Assembly: GCA_028023455.1 (NCBI GenBank)
Contig: JAQFVV010012496.1
Coordinates: 4,091,764 to 4,155,763 of the forward strand
Direction of reading: 5' to 3'
Origin: Epiperipatus broadwayi
Lineage: Eukaryota > Onychophora > Udeonychophora > Euonychophora > Peripatidae
DNA: 64,000 nucleotides
Shown: piece after piece, positions 1-9,895 of the stretch
Position numbering within the stretch: position 1 is the first letter of the stretch
Layout: each line of letters opens with the position of its first letter
Translations under genes and position numbers: made by a program
The notes under the pieces: generated by a model
What the model saw: only the letters and a program-made list of their open reading frames with translations
Databases searched by the model: none
Told to the model about the DNA's origin: nothing

Positions 1-59
1 TAGTTGGAATTTTTACATACTTCGTTATAATGTTTACGAGTTAAAATAATTCATATTGA

Positions 60-310
60 AATATGAATTTTTTCTTTACAGTACAGGCTTCTTTCATACT
101 TGCACTTATATATGTAATATATAGGAAGTTTGAACTCAGACTTTCATACGACCCTCAACCATCCATGCTATCTCATATCGCTGATTCACTTGATCACACG
201 CATGTCGAAAAGATAAATAATCACCAATATACGTATTTCGTGCTAAACCAGCACTCATCAGTTGGTCCAGATTATCATCTCCACACACATATAGAATCAA
301 AGCTCAGCTT
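60..310 (-). mobile_element. Hammerhead-bearing dispersed repeat (retrozyme-like), copy 1
   Basis: Read on the minus strand, this copy begins with a complete hammerhead-like core (212-276) and continues through a body that ends in TA-rich sequence near 60. The same body recurs at 31359-31532 and 63645-63804. Its distal part is repeated in the same orientation at about 548-650, so the locus looks like a truncated head-to-tail pair with a period near 488 bp. It has no coding capacity. In established knowledge, short non-coding tandem repeats with type I hammerheads are retrozymes; assignment to that class is inference. An 84-codon frame on the plus strand here is a by-product of the repeat. Confidence 0.6.
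212..276 (-). ncRNA. Type I hammerhead ribozyme, apparently intact core
   Basis: On the minus strand the order is: stem I 5' strand (276-262, ending ACCAA), CTGATGA (261-255), a 5-bp stem II with short loop (254-240, GTGCT pairing AGCAC), GAAA (239-236), a minimal stem III with loop ACGT, then the cleavage triplet ATA (230-228), then the stem I 3' strand starting TTGGT. Stem I pairs ACCAA with TTGGT and, after a bulge, ATAATC with GATTAT. All invariant core bases are present. Cleavage is predicted after position 228. Activity is inferred, not shown. Confidence 0.72.
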
Positions 311-547
311 ATATTAAGATAGCCAATCTTTATACTTCAATGGACGGGTTGCAAACCACTCCACCTCACAACTCTTCAGGCATCCATTTCATTGACAATC
401 TGATGATGGAAATGCTCAAAGCCATCTTAGTGACAACCTTCTCATCCTACCCATGTTGACCACAAGTCACTCTGCCCCCTCATGTACAGGACATAATCCA
501 TTTACATACGTATACGAAGGATTGGCAGATCTTAAAGCACTTTATTT

Positions 548-650
548 TGAAACATGATTTTTTTTCTACAGTACAAGCTTTTTTCGTACTTGCACTTATA
601 TATGTAATATATAGGGTTTGAACTCAGACTTTCACACGAACCTCATATTC
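548..650 (-). repeat. Partial upstream unit of the copy-1 hammerhead repeat
   Basis: This stretch matches about 60-160 closely, including the shared words acttgcacttatatatgtaa and tttgaactcagactttca, in the same orientation and offset by about 487 bp. It is truncated before any second hammerhead. The interval 310-547 between the two matches is less AT-rich and has no other identity that I recognise; it would form the rest of the unit. Confidence 0.6.
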
Positions 651-784
651 TAAATATACAAACAATGGAATTTTATTTTATAATACTTTGTGTAGTCAGG
701 TCAGTTTTAAGAGTAGTTCTTTGTAGATGTAGGACTTTCTGGATGAATTTTTAAATGAAGCTAAAACATAAAAAGATTAAAATT

Positions 785-862
785 GAAGGCATAGCTATAA
801 TTGTGACTGGATTGGAACTGGACATGTTGGTGGAAAAGATGAGAATAAATGGATGACTAATG
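785..862 (+). pseudogene. Small diverged LINE C-terminal fragment
   Basis: A short reading frame gives W-I-G-T-G-H-V-G-G-K-D-E-N-K-W, resembling the W-A-G-H-I-A-R-x-D-D-N-R-W block in the C-terminal region of RTE-type LINEs elsewhere in the window. It has no extended context and is only weakly supported. Confidence 0.3.
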
Positions 863-998
863 GATAGGATAGAAAAGAGTTTATTACAATCATGCAGAAG
901 AAACAAGCCATGAATAAAAACAAAACAGTTAATTTTTTTTTTAAGGACTGATAAAGGTTCAAAATGATAATATCTATAATTTTGTTAGTCATGTAATA

Positions 999-1610
999 GT
1001 TTTAAAAGAATTTTATTGTTACTAATCTACATGATTTTGCTATGCAAGACTAGTGTTAGAAAAACGATGACTCAATTATGGATAAGTCTCTTGTGTTATT
1101 TCCGCAGGGCTGGAGATCTTGACCAGTAGCAATCTCATTGCTATGGGGTGAGGCTCCATGTGCTACTGAAAGGGAATTTTGTTGACAGCAGCAAGTCTTT
1201 TGCTTGCAGAGCCTTCAGCTCTGAGTTAAAGATTACTGATGGTTCAGGTCTCGGAAGCATAAATTTACTTGAGCACCTGGCCATCCATATAGCATATGAA
1301 ATAAAGATGGCCAGACAAATGACCAGGAAGTCACCGGAGTGCAGACAGCTCTTGAAGTCAAGAATTTTCAGAAGAGGGATATTGCACTCGTCACTGATGG
1401 ACCGCCTGATGTCCTGATAGCCAGGGCAAAGGAAGATGATATGGTTAAATGTTTCATCGCTTCTGTGACAGATATAGCACATTGGGTTTATCTTTGAAAA
1501 ATATCTTTTGAAATGAAGGAACCAGCTTGTAGGGATCGCACCTAGATTAACTTTTATGAAGTCATATAATAAAAGCAAATTTTTTTTATAAAATGTCTAT
1601 TCTCTTCTCT
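999..1610 (-). pseudogene. 3' end of a two-ORF LINE related to the 46-51 kb element
   Basis: The minus-strand frame 1578-1141 (145 codons) aligns with the last ~130 residues of the ORF2 ending at 51184. Both share Y-D-F-I-(I)-K-V-N-L, P-T-S, a CCHC-type cluster (C-x2-C-H-R-x-x-E-T-x-x-H-x4-C) and a terminal T-W-S-L. After the stop, about 140 bp of 3' UTR ends in AATAAAATTCTTTTAAAAC near 999, matching the terminus of the intact element (AATAAAGTTACCTTTAAAAC). The copy is 5'-truncated and divergent, so it is a different subfamily. The overlapping plus-strand frame at 1148-1417 is a shadow. Confidence 0.75.
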
Positions 1611-1866
1611 CAGCACAAACGCAATCATTAATTGATTGGAATGTGTACTTATCCACTTCCTGTCTAAATCTTGTGTAATTGTATACATTGATCACTGGTC
1701 AGAGGAATTATTTTGAAGATTTTTTAGTGGATATTGTCGATCCTGTTTCAAAGTAGGATTAGCAGCCCCACATTCAGTATTTCTATAAGGTCAACTTAGT
1801 TACTTACCTAGAAAATGTCACTTTACATTTTACATTTTCAACATATATTTATATATTACGTCACCC

Positions 1867-2023
1867 CACATGGTTAGGAAATTCAACACCGCATTCTTGT
1901 GAAATAATATAAATGTAGTACAGTCCGTATTTCAAAATAGCCACTGTCAAAATATGGACTCTAATATATTTATATATTTATTTCACAAGAGGGTGATGCG
2001 GAATTTCGTAACCATATGGATTG
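1867..2023. repeat. Short fold-back (inverted-repeat) element
   Basis: The left arm begins catggttaggaaattcaac and contains cttgtgaaata. The right arm, read in reverse complement, gives catatggttacgaaattccg and cttgtgaaata. Arms are about 70 bp with a centre near 1945. It resembles a MITE, but no target-site duplication is clear. Confidence 0.5.
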
Positions 2024-2171
2024 ATTTAACATTTGATATTTATTTCAGTATAGCGTTAAACACTGGGATTATTTATATATATATATAGACCGGCATTTTA
2101 AACTCATATTTTAGATAGATAGATAGAGAAAAAAAGAATCAACAAAAAAATAAATTAATTAGCTTATATAT

Positions 2172-2752
2172 ATAGGTTTTGCAGATGATGTAGTTGTTTT
2201 TGCCAATAATATTTTAGAGCTTTAGAAATGTTGAAACAGTTATCAGATGAAAGTAAAAAAGTAGATTTTCTCAAATTAAGAAAATGAAGATTGATAATGA
2301 AGGGTTATCTTGGTAAGATTATTACTACAAATGGAAAACATAATGGATGAAATTAATCATAGATTTAAACTTGGTTGGTGTGCTTTTCGTAGAAATAGTT
2401 TCATATTAAAAGGAAATATGTCTATGTGTTTGAAAAGGAAGGGTTACAGTTCTTTCATACAGATGTGAGATTTGTATACTTAATAAAAGACCAATACAGA
2501 GACTTCAGATCACTCAATGAAGTATGGAGAGATGCATGTCGGGAGTAATATGAAGAGACTGAAATTTAAATACATGGGTAAGAGAACAAAGAAGTGTTAC
2601 TGACATCATTAAAAAAATGAAGAGACTGAAATAGAGTTGAGTTGGACATATTGCTAGAAGAGATGATAATAGATGAACAGTTGAAATTTTAAAAGGAATT
2701 CAAAGAGATTGTAAAAGACCCAGAAAGAGACCACATGTGAGATGGATGGCTG
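2172..2752 (+). pseudogene. RTE-type LINE fragment (RT catalytic box to C-terminus)
   Basis: The fragment begins at the reverse-transcriptase F-A-D-D box (I-G-F-A-D-D-V-V-V-F at about 2172-2200). It continues, with stops and frameshifts, through the region encoding the L-Q-x-T-Q-R-x-M-E-R-C-x-L-G block and ends within the sequence for R-P-R-K-R-P-H-V-R-W. At 2752 it passes directly into a second copy of the same 3' region. The family is RTE-like; its genome copies are often annotated as craniofacial development protein 2-like endonuclease/reverse transcriptases. It is non-functional. Confidence 0.7.
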
Positions 2753-3022
2753 TTTGTTTACTGACATCATTGAAAGAATTAAGATACTGAGCTGGGATGG
2801 ACATATTTCTAGAAACGATGATAATATATGGACAGTTAAAAATCTTTAAACAGGAGTCCAAGAGATTTACAAGACCCAAAAAAAGACCATATGTGAGATG
2901 GATGGATAAAATAAACAAGTGTGTTGGAGTGGTGTGGAGAAGAGAGGCTAGAGATTGGAGAAGATAAATTGAACTTGGATATACATTCATCCTTCAGTAT
3001 ATTGATAATGGTTGAAGATGAT
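2753..3022 (+). pseudogene. Second RTE 3' segment, tandemly repeated
   Basis: The sequence restarts at a point equivalent to about 2595 of the previous fragment (ttactgacatcattg) and runs to the 3' end of the family, finishing in attgataatggttgaagatg. The result is one LINE tail whose last part is duplicated head-to-tail with substitutions. It could be template switching during reverse transcription or a later duplication. Confidence 0.6.
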
Positions 3023-3189
3023 GAGGATAATGATATTTGTGATAAAATTTAATTTAAAATTTATACATATTAGCATAACAACAATAATATTTAATAATAA
3101 ATTAAATAATATTGTTCTGAAAAAAAAAAGAATGAGTATATACAGAATTTTAATGTGTATATGTCTATTATTCTACATGAATAAGGTGT

Positions 3190-3298
3190 GATAAACAGAG
3201 CAGTCAAAATTTAAAAAAAGAAACATTATTCACAAACAACAATTTGCCAAGAGCAGTCAAAATTAAAAAAAACAATTCACAAACAAAAATTTGCCAAG
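3190..3298 (+). repeat. Left terminal repeat of the PLE (one and a half copies)
   Basis: Positions 3190-3251 are an imperfect reverse complement of 4815-4873 (shared cores gataaacagagcag and cacaaacaacaatttgccaa). Positions 3252-3298 repeat about 45 bp of the same sequence in direct orientation. Confidence 0.7.
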
Positions 3299-4814
3299 AG
3301 GTTTCGGTACTATATTTAGGAGAGATGAATATTTTTGGATTTATCCATCAGCTGCGATTGTTCCACATTTGTTTGCAAATCTTAAAGTTCATATGGAGAA
3401 TGTTTCATTAAGGTTGATGATGGATTTTGGGGTTTGTTATTACCAGAAAGCATCACAATTGGTTGCAAAATGATTATAATAGTTGGTGGTTTTGGTGAAT
3501 ATACAATTCTACGTTTGGATTTGTTCATATTTTGGAGTCTGTCAATGTAGATGGTTGGTGATTGTTATATAGCCTTGTTGAATGTATGTGAATTATATGG
3601 ATCGGTAGACCATAATAAATCAATAAGTGTAATTAATAAACTTTTATTGGATTATAATGTAAACTTTTGTAGAGCCAGATTTATTATGTAAGTGTTGGAA
3701 TGGATTAATGGTGATATTTCTGCAAGATATGGAAAGGATCATTATCAAATGAAGTTGATGGTGAGTGGTATTGTGTATAATTTATACGTTTCAGAAATGG
3801 AAAAACATATTGTTGAGCCATTTATAAGGAGTTGTGATTTAATACGTAGAAGATATGTGGATGATGTTGTTGTGTATGGTTCAAAAGATGTGATAGTGAA
3901 TATATTCAATGAATTATATAAGAATTCTGGTTTGTCATAAACTATTGAATTTGAAAATGATGGTATCTTAAAGTATTTAGATGTAATTTTATATAAATGC
4001 TGTAATATGTTTGGGTAAAAAATGTTTGTTAAACCATTGAATGTGAGAGGGTTTTATATGTCTATCATCAAATGTTCCTTTAAATTATAAAATGGCTGAA
4101 TTCAAGTGTTTTTTATATTGAAATTTGCATCTTTGTAAATTTGAGGCAGATAGGAAAAGTAATATTGAGAAATATATGGATGATTTAATAGGAGTGTATT
4201 ACAAAAAACTATATTACACAAACAATTGAGTTTGTTTTATCAGAATCTAAAGTTTAAGCATAAAGTGGACGTAAATAATAAAACGGTCAAAAAGTGGTTT
4301 TCTTTAACTTGTGGGCCATCTATAAGTAAGAAATTAAAAATATTATCAGTGAAGATTATAACATAGGATTCCATTCCCCTTTGTGTTTAAATAGATTAAT
4401 AAATAATTCAAAGGATAACATGGAAGAAATGAATAAGTATGAAGTGGTTTATTCCATTGCTTGCAAAGAAATTGGTTGTAATGCTATTGATTATGGTGAA
4501 ATGAAGGCGAATGTGTTAACGTGATTACAACAGCATAGTTATCAGTACAAAAAATCTAAAAGTGATTTACAGATTAATTCTGGTTTTTCAAATCATGAAA
4601 TAAGTTGTGGTCATGAGTTTTATCCTCAAAATATTACAACTGTATGCAATGAATCAAATGATAGGAAAAGGAAGTTGAAAGAGGCTTGGTTTATTGTGAA
4701 TTCTAAACATGTTATCAATCAGTATAACACTAGTGTTCCACTGAGCATGCACTGGAATATTAACTGATCAATTCCAATATGTCACCATAATTCTGGTATA
4801 CAGTATTGAATGCA

Positions 4815-4873
4815 CTTGGCAAATTGTTGTTTGTGAATAATGTTTTTTTTTAATTTTGGCTGCTCTGTTTATC
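4815..4873 (-). repeat. Right inverted terminal repeat of the PLE
   Basis: Near-exact reverse complement of 3190-3251. The RTE fragment that follows begins within about 10 bp of its end, so a plus-strand 69-codon frame at 4856-5065 starts in this repeat and runs into LINE sequence. Confidence 0.7.
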
Positions 4874-4879
4874 ATGCTT

Positions 4880-5160
4880 TATTGTGACCTCATTGAAAAA
4901 ATTAAAAGATTCAAGTGGAGTTGGGCTGGACATATTGCTAGAAAAGATGATAATAGATGGACAATTGAAATTTTAAACTGGACTCCAAGAGATTGTAAAA
5001 GACCCAGAAAGAGACCACATGTGAGATGGAAGAATGAAATAAGAAAGTATGCAGAGGTAATGTGAAGAAGCGAAGCTAAAGATCAAAAAGATGGATTAAA
5101 CTTGGAGAGACCTTCATCCTGCAGTGGATTGATAATGGTTGTTGATGATGATGATGATGA
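4880..5160 (+). pseudogene. RTE-type LINE 3' fragment
   Basis: Encodes the family C-terminus: L-I-E-K-I-K-R-F-K-W-S-W-A-G-H-I-A-R-K-D-D-N-R-W-T, then R-P-R-K-R-P-H-V-R-W. A stop falls near 5063, and the remainder is recognisable by nucleotide similarity. It ends in attgataatggttg followed by gatgatgatgatga, the short tail typical of this family here. It is 5'-truncated. Confidence 0.75.
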
Positions 5161-5164
5161 CTCG

Positions 5165-5890
5165 TGTAAAATAATTTTTGTTATCTGATAGAGTTTTTGT
5201 ATTATTTGTGTATATGTCTGTAAATGTGTTTACTTAAGCTTTTTACAATACAAATTAAATCTTTCAATATTAGTTTCAATTTTTAACATAAATAGCCTTC
5301 AGTTTAAATAGAGTTTTTACTTTCATTATAAGCATGCAATATGTACCTTAAGAGATTTTTAAAGAGTGAGTTTTTTTGACTTCATAGATTCATCACTAAT
5401 CGGTACAATAACCAATTAAAAAAATTGCTGATTTATAGTGCAGACAGTTTTCCATTAACATTTTTATTAATTCAAAATCATTTATAAATGAGAATTTTCA
5501 TTCCAATTCTAGAAAAAATATAAATCAAGAACAAAAAGTTAAAAGTTAAACGTATGATGACTACTGTAATTAATTCATAAATCATCTATACTAGAAACAT
5601 GTATCAATAGTGGTACTTTGGTTTGCTAGTCTTACATATTGTGGTGATGTATTTAATTTCTCCAATTACATTTCTTTCAAAAAAGTACCCCTTAGTTGCT
5701 TTACAATTTTTGTTGTTTCTTCAGCACAGGCAATAATGGCTCGAATCTATTTCTCTCTTTTTATAATTATCTGATTGAATTCTTTTCAAACATGCCATCC
5801 ATTTCAGAATGACCTTTCCTTACTATGTCAATAATTTCATTTTTTCATTTAATGAAAAATTTTTAGGACTTTTTTTGGGTTTAACACACA
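5165..5890. other. AT-rich DNA, nothing recognised
   Basis: No ORF, RNA gene or repeat that I can relate to the rest of the window. Confidence 0.5.
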
Positions 5891-5894
5891 TAGT

Positions 5895-6030
5895 ACTACA
5901 AAAATTTTACTACAGAGGCAAAACTCTTCCTACAGTAGCTCCACTCAGTGCAAGCCAGAAGAATCAATGGGTGTGAGCAATGCATCTACATCTTTAGGAT
6001 CCAATGTATCCCTCTGGCAGTCACTTTTTA
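5895..6030 (+). repeat. Old remnant of the fold-back family at 25.5 kb
   Basis: Diverged matches in the right order to one arm of the 25504-25937 element: ggcaaaactcttcctacagtag, then aatcaatgggtg, then tgcatctacatctttaggatc and tatccctct. Confidence 0.4.
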
Positions 6031-6130
6031 CCTTTTTAGTTAATTATAAAACTATGAGTCTAAAACGAAAATACAATAATGTTTTCAATCCAAACTCGTT
6101 ATTGTGTATAGTCATATAGCTCTGAGCCTT

Positions 6131-6440
6131 TGTTAGGCTGGCTCGGTTGGTTAGAGCATTACCTTAAAATTCACTACTCAACAATCTAAGGGTCCAGGTT
6201 CGATTCCCATGCTAGTATGGTCACTGTACAGGTTAGCGATCCCTGAAGAAGAGGGGTAAATAATACCTCTCGAAACATTGTGCATATACTAATCTGTGTT
6301 CTATTACTAACAGTGAATGTATTTGAAATATTTAAATAAAATAAATTTTTTCTAAAGACATTCAATACTCATATTAAATGTTGGAAATAGTTCAATATAG
6401 AAATACAACAAGTACAGTATATATACTTAAGCTACATGTA
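6131..6440 (+). repeat. tRNA-headed dispersed repeat (SINE-like), copy 1
   Basis: Starts with a tRNA-like head: box A region ggctcggttggttagagca and box B ggttcgattcc about 40 bp later. Next comes a conserved body with ctgaagaagaggggtaaata then tacctctcgaaacattgtgc, then a spacer with gaatgtatttgaaatattta, ending near aatacaaca. Seven loci in the window share this body. Other copies show the same sequence inside the 3' region of a PLE, so it may be a PLE terminus rather than an independent SINE. Confidence 0.7.
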
Positions 6441-6540
6441 ATTCGAGGAGATTTGAACCCATACTAGTGAATGGTTGAAGGGAGCTTGAATTCTGGGTTC
6501 AAATCACCTATAATATACTCCTTTTCTAACCAATATTGGA
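6425..6540. repeat. Remnant inverted pair from the hammerhead-repeat body
   Basis: Contains gagatttgaaccca and, inverted, tgggttcaaatcacc, matching the distal body of the hammerhead repeat (compare 31225-31532). The ribozyme part is absent. Confidence 0.4.
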
Positions 6541-6544
6541 TAAT

Positions 6545-8998
6545 TAACTATATTGGAAATGAGTTAAGCACTTAAAAAATATCCTAATCCTCATCCGAAA
6601 GTGGAAAAAATATTGCGAGCTTTAACATAGGTCATATAACATGTCAACTGGATCTCGTTATTTTTCCATTGTTGTCATGAGGCTCTTAAAGCGGTAAATA
6701 AAGCGAATGCTAATTTTTGAATGTATTGGAGATATCTTTATATAAATGTATTATTTTTTGCTATGTTTTTAAAATTTCTATCATTTAGGCTCAGAAGTGT
6801 TAAAGTGATAAAGTAAAAATGTCTTTTTAAAATTCTAACGTGGAAAAAAATCAGCTTGATCGCAGAAGTCATTTCTCTCTAGGAGTTATTGCTGATTGCT
6901 CAAGAAGTTTTTAAATGTATTAGTATTATTTGGAACACACAGATACCTAGATTTTATCAAACATACTTGTTCTTTCGAAAAATCATTGAATATTCTCATT
7001 TTTATTAAATGCATGACTCAATGAATGCTCTTATTCTCATTAACTAAATGACCCATTCTCGGTTTCAACTCTTGAATTTTAAACCCTTTATTGGCCAATG
7101 TGTCCGCATTTGAAATGCTTAATGCAAAAAAAATCGGGCAGCGAACCAAGTTCATTGAGCCGATTTTATTATTAAGAAAATACGCAAAGCAAAAAAAAAT
7201 TTAAGTGAATAAAAAAATTTCAAAAGATTAATTCCTGTTTAAATTTGTTTGTTCAATTCAGCCATTCAACTTTTAATCTTCTTTTTCCAAGTGATATGCT
7301 TTACAAACCTACTCCATTTTTATTTCAAGAGTAAACCAAGCAAGCATAAATACGAAACATTTTGTACAGACGTAGTACATATAATATTTGAGTGAACTCA
7401 TAATATATTTCATAAAAAATAAGCATACATATAATAATAACAGGAGCGTAAACTTTCCTTAAACGAACAGTAATATATCTATATGGGCTGACACGCAGTT
7501 AAAGGTGAGGCTAAAATGATAATAATATTAAGGTGGCTTAACGCTTTCGAGGAATTTTTATAACCTCATAATCATAGCCAAAGAGTTATCTGGGAAAAGG
7601 TGGATTATATAAGCAATAAAAATTCAAAAATATGAAAATTGTGAATTAAAGAGTCCATTTCTTGAAGAAGGGGAAAAGCATGATTCCTTTCGGTTTATAG
7701 TGTGGATGTTATTAACTATATGCCAGGTCTTTTTGATCTTAAATTTGGCATTATATCATTTTATATATCCAATAGTAGCCACTCAAGATTCAAAAATATG
7801 ACCAGTGGACTTCAGGGATGCAAGAAAAATGAAACTATATTCGAGCTTATCAAAAGTTCTTCTGTATAGATAACGATGTTGAGAGATTTGTGTAGAGAGG
7901 GATGCACAAGGTTCAGCAAGAAATTCTCATGGTGAGGGTTGCATGAGATTCGCCTTAGTATAAGGCATGTCAACCAGTTTGAAAGCATAGAATTTTATAT
8001 GCAATGTTAGGAGTCTGATATCAGAATCTAATCTATTTTTGGAGTTATTAATCAATCTATTGGTTGAAGGTGAGGGGATACAAAAGCTAAACTGAAATGA
8101 CAAAGAAAAGGTTTTAATAAAAAATTTGGTAAGTAAAGGAATGTGTGGAAGAAGAAGCCAGGATCTGTCATTGTTGGGTGGATTAAAATTGAGTAAATTG
8201 TTTTGCTCTTCTTGTGAGTTGTCTGTATTTAAATTCTATACTATGTGTTAAAATTAGTGTTTGTGTGAAGAATAATTGCGACCACATATTATAAACATAC
8301 ATATGAACTCACACAAACCTTGTAAAATAATAATTAACACATCCAGATGTCATACAGCCTGGGGATCAATCCAGGACAGATAAAGCTTAGATTTCTTTAA
8401 AACTGAGCTAACTCAGTTAAACAATTAAAATAGGTTAGTAAATGGGTATTTAAATAGTTTTAGTAAAAACATAAAATGAAAACAAAAAGCTTTAAATCCT
8501 TCAACTACTGGGCAATTGAAAACCTGCAAATGAATTCTTTTTTCCTATTCTTCTTTAGGTAAACTATTGGAGTAGGTCTTTACTCTGCAGTGGGTTATTT
8601 AAAAATTATTTTATATTTTACCCGTTTGGTGTCAAAACAATGACATGTTTGTGGAACTTTGGGGAAAAGATTTGCTATTGTTAATATTTTTCTACTGCTT
8701 TTCATTAATTCCTAGCGAAAATTATTATGGCATTTAATATTCAGAATTTATTATAATGTAATGATTTTAATAATAACAGTAAATAATATGGTTGGTTTTT
8801 TGGAACATGATATAATATTCCATCCTCAAGTGGCCGGATGAGCACAAAAGTTCCATTAAACTAAATTCCATCTAAATTTATTCAACCGAGAATCAGTTTA
8901 ATAATCTTTACCTTTTGGGTCCATTACTTTACCAGTGTATTAAATATCAGAAGGAAATGATTCTAATTAAGATCATTATAATAAAAATATTGATATCA
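6545..8998. other. Unassigned AT-rich DNA
   Basis: No ORF of note and no repeat that I can match. A minus-strand stretch near 8330-8400 has words reminiscent of tRNA box A and B, but it is not convincing. Confidence 0.5.
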
Positions 8999-9001
8999 GC
9001 A

Positions 9002-9178
9002 TCATCATTTATTTTCAACCATTATCAATCCAGTGCAGGATGGTCTCTCCAAGTTCAATCCTTCTCCAATCTTTAGCGTCTCTTCTCCACATCATCCCTG
9101 CACACGTTTTTTCATCCATCCAGCTTACATATGGTTGCGTTCTAGATCTTTTACAATTTCTTGGAATCTAGTTTAAGA
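9002..9178 (-). pseudogene. RTE-type LINE 3' fragment, minus strand
   Basis: On the plus strand it reads catcatcat, then ttcaaccattatcaatcc, then tctccaagttcaatcc, the reverse complement of the family 3' end. It is truncated after the region encoding the R-x-R-P-H-V-R-W block. Confidence 0.7.
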
Positions 9179-9179
9179 T

Positions 9180-9894
9180 TATCATTTTTCTATAAAAATG
9201 TTTAACCAAGAAAGATGTATAATATAATCTTTTAGTGTATATTCAAGTTTTTTTAAATTTTTATCCGAATATTTTCACCACCTCTACCACATTGCGACTA
9301 TCCACCAGAACAGCAATTCAGATCCTCATCTTCTGATATGCATTCATTTCACAAACAGCTTTCACTCATTAGGTAACATAGAGGTCTCAAGAACCTATTT
9401 TTATGTACAATTAACAGATGATTGGTGTAAATGAAAAAATTTTAATTGCAGATATATTTGACTGATAATATTTTTACTCAGATTTAAACAAATAATTTTA
9501 TAAACTCATTTATAAAATAATCATCCTGATTCGAGATATAAATAATATTTAGTTTATAGAAATAATAACACTGACCATAGCAATAATATATATGGAAGAG
9601 TTTCATGGTGTAAGGGTCTCATATAACTGTCTGTCAATCTAAAAGGCTAGTTCAAATCAAGTTAAACTTTGAAATCTCTTGAGTCCTAGCAAGATTAGAA
9701 TTTTTTCAGTTAATCACAATTTAACTAACTCAGCAAGTCATTCAGTAATTGATCAGCACAGATGTCTGATTATCTTTAGTCAGAGGATAAAACAATGAGT
9801 AACTTGGTAATATATATTTCTACAATATTTCTGTGTAGAAAAATATTGGAAAAGTTTAAAGCAGAATTTTCTGAATAAAAGATTAAAAATATAT
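9180..9894. other. Unassigned AT-rich DNA
   Basis: No coding or repeat assignment. Around 9595-9670 tggtgtaagggt and gctagttcaaatc sit at a tRNA-like spacing, but no second copy supports a SINE. Confidence 0.45.
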
Positions 9895-9895
9895 A

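Larger units (their letters stand above)
3190..4873 (+). mobile_element. Decayed Penelope-like element bracketed by inverted repeats
   Basis: Pieces in order: a frame at 3692-3940 gives a Penelope-type reverse transcriptase segment (S-G-I-V-Y-N-L-Y, then R-R-Y-V-D-D-V-V-V near 3848-3875). Downstream comes K-Y-L-D-V-I-L-Y, equivalent to the L-P-F-L-D-V motif of the family, and F-V-K-P-L-N-V-R-G-F-Y. At 4438-4770 a GIY-YIG-like domain remains (Y-E-V-V-Y-S-I-A-C, a degraded YIGE position, then R-K-L-K-E-A-W and P-L-S-M-H-W). Stops and frameshifts interrupt every part. Matching inverted repeats flank the unit. The 60-codon frame at 3291-3473 lies inside but shows no clear family motif. Confidence 0.72.

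Noticed and set aside
63-317. 84-codon membrane-like protein
   Set aside because: The frame lies on the opposite strand of the hammerhead repeat and is not conserved in the other copies.
397-415. CTGATGATGGAAATG as a mini hammerhead
   Set aside because: There is no room for stem II between CTGATGA and GAAA.
795-992. 65-codon hydrophobic minus-strand protein
   Set aside because: Overlaps a LINE-like fragment on the other strand; no independent support.
7660-7710. Hammerhead or PLE terminus (ttgaagaaggggaa ... ttcctttcgg)
   Set aside because: The stem is possible, but GAAA is absent and no repeat copy supports it.
9595-9770. A second tRNA-derived SINE
   Set aside because: The box spacing is suggestive, but there is no other copy in the window and no clear ends.
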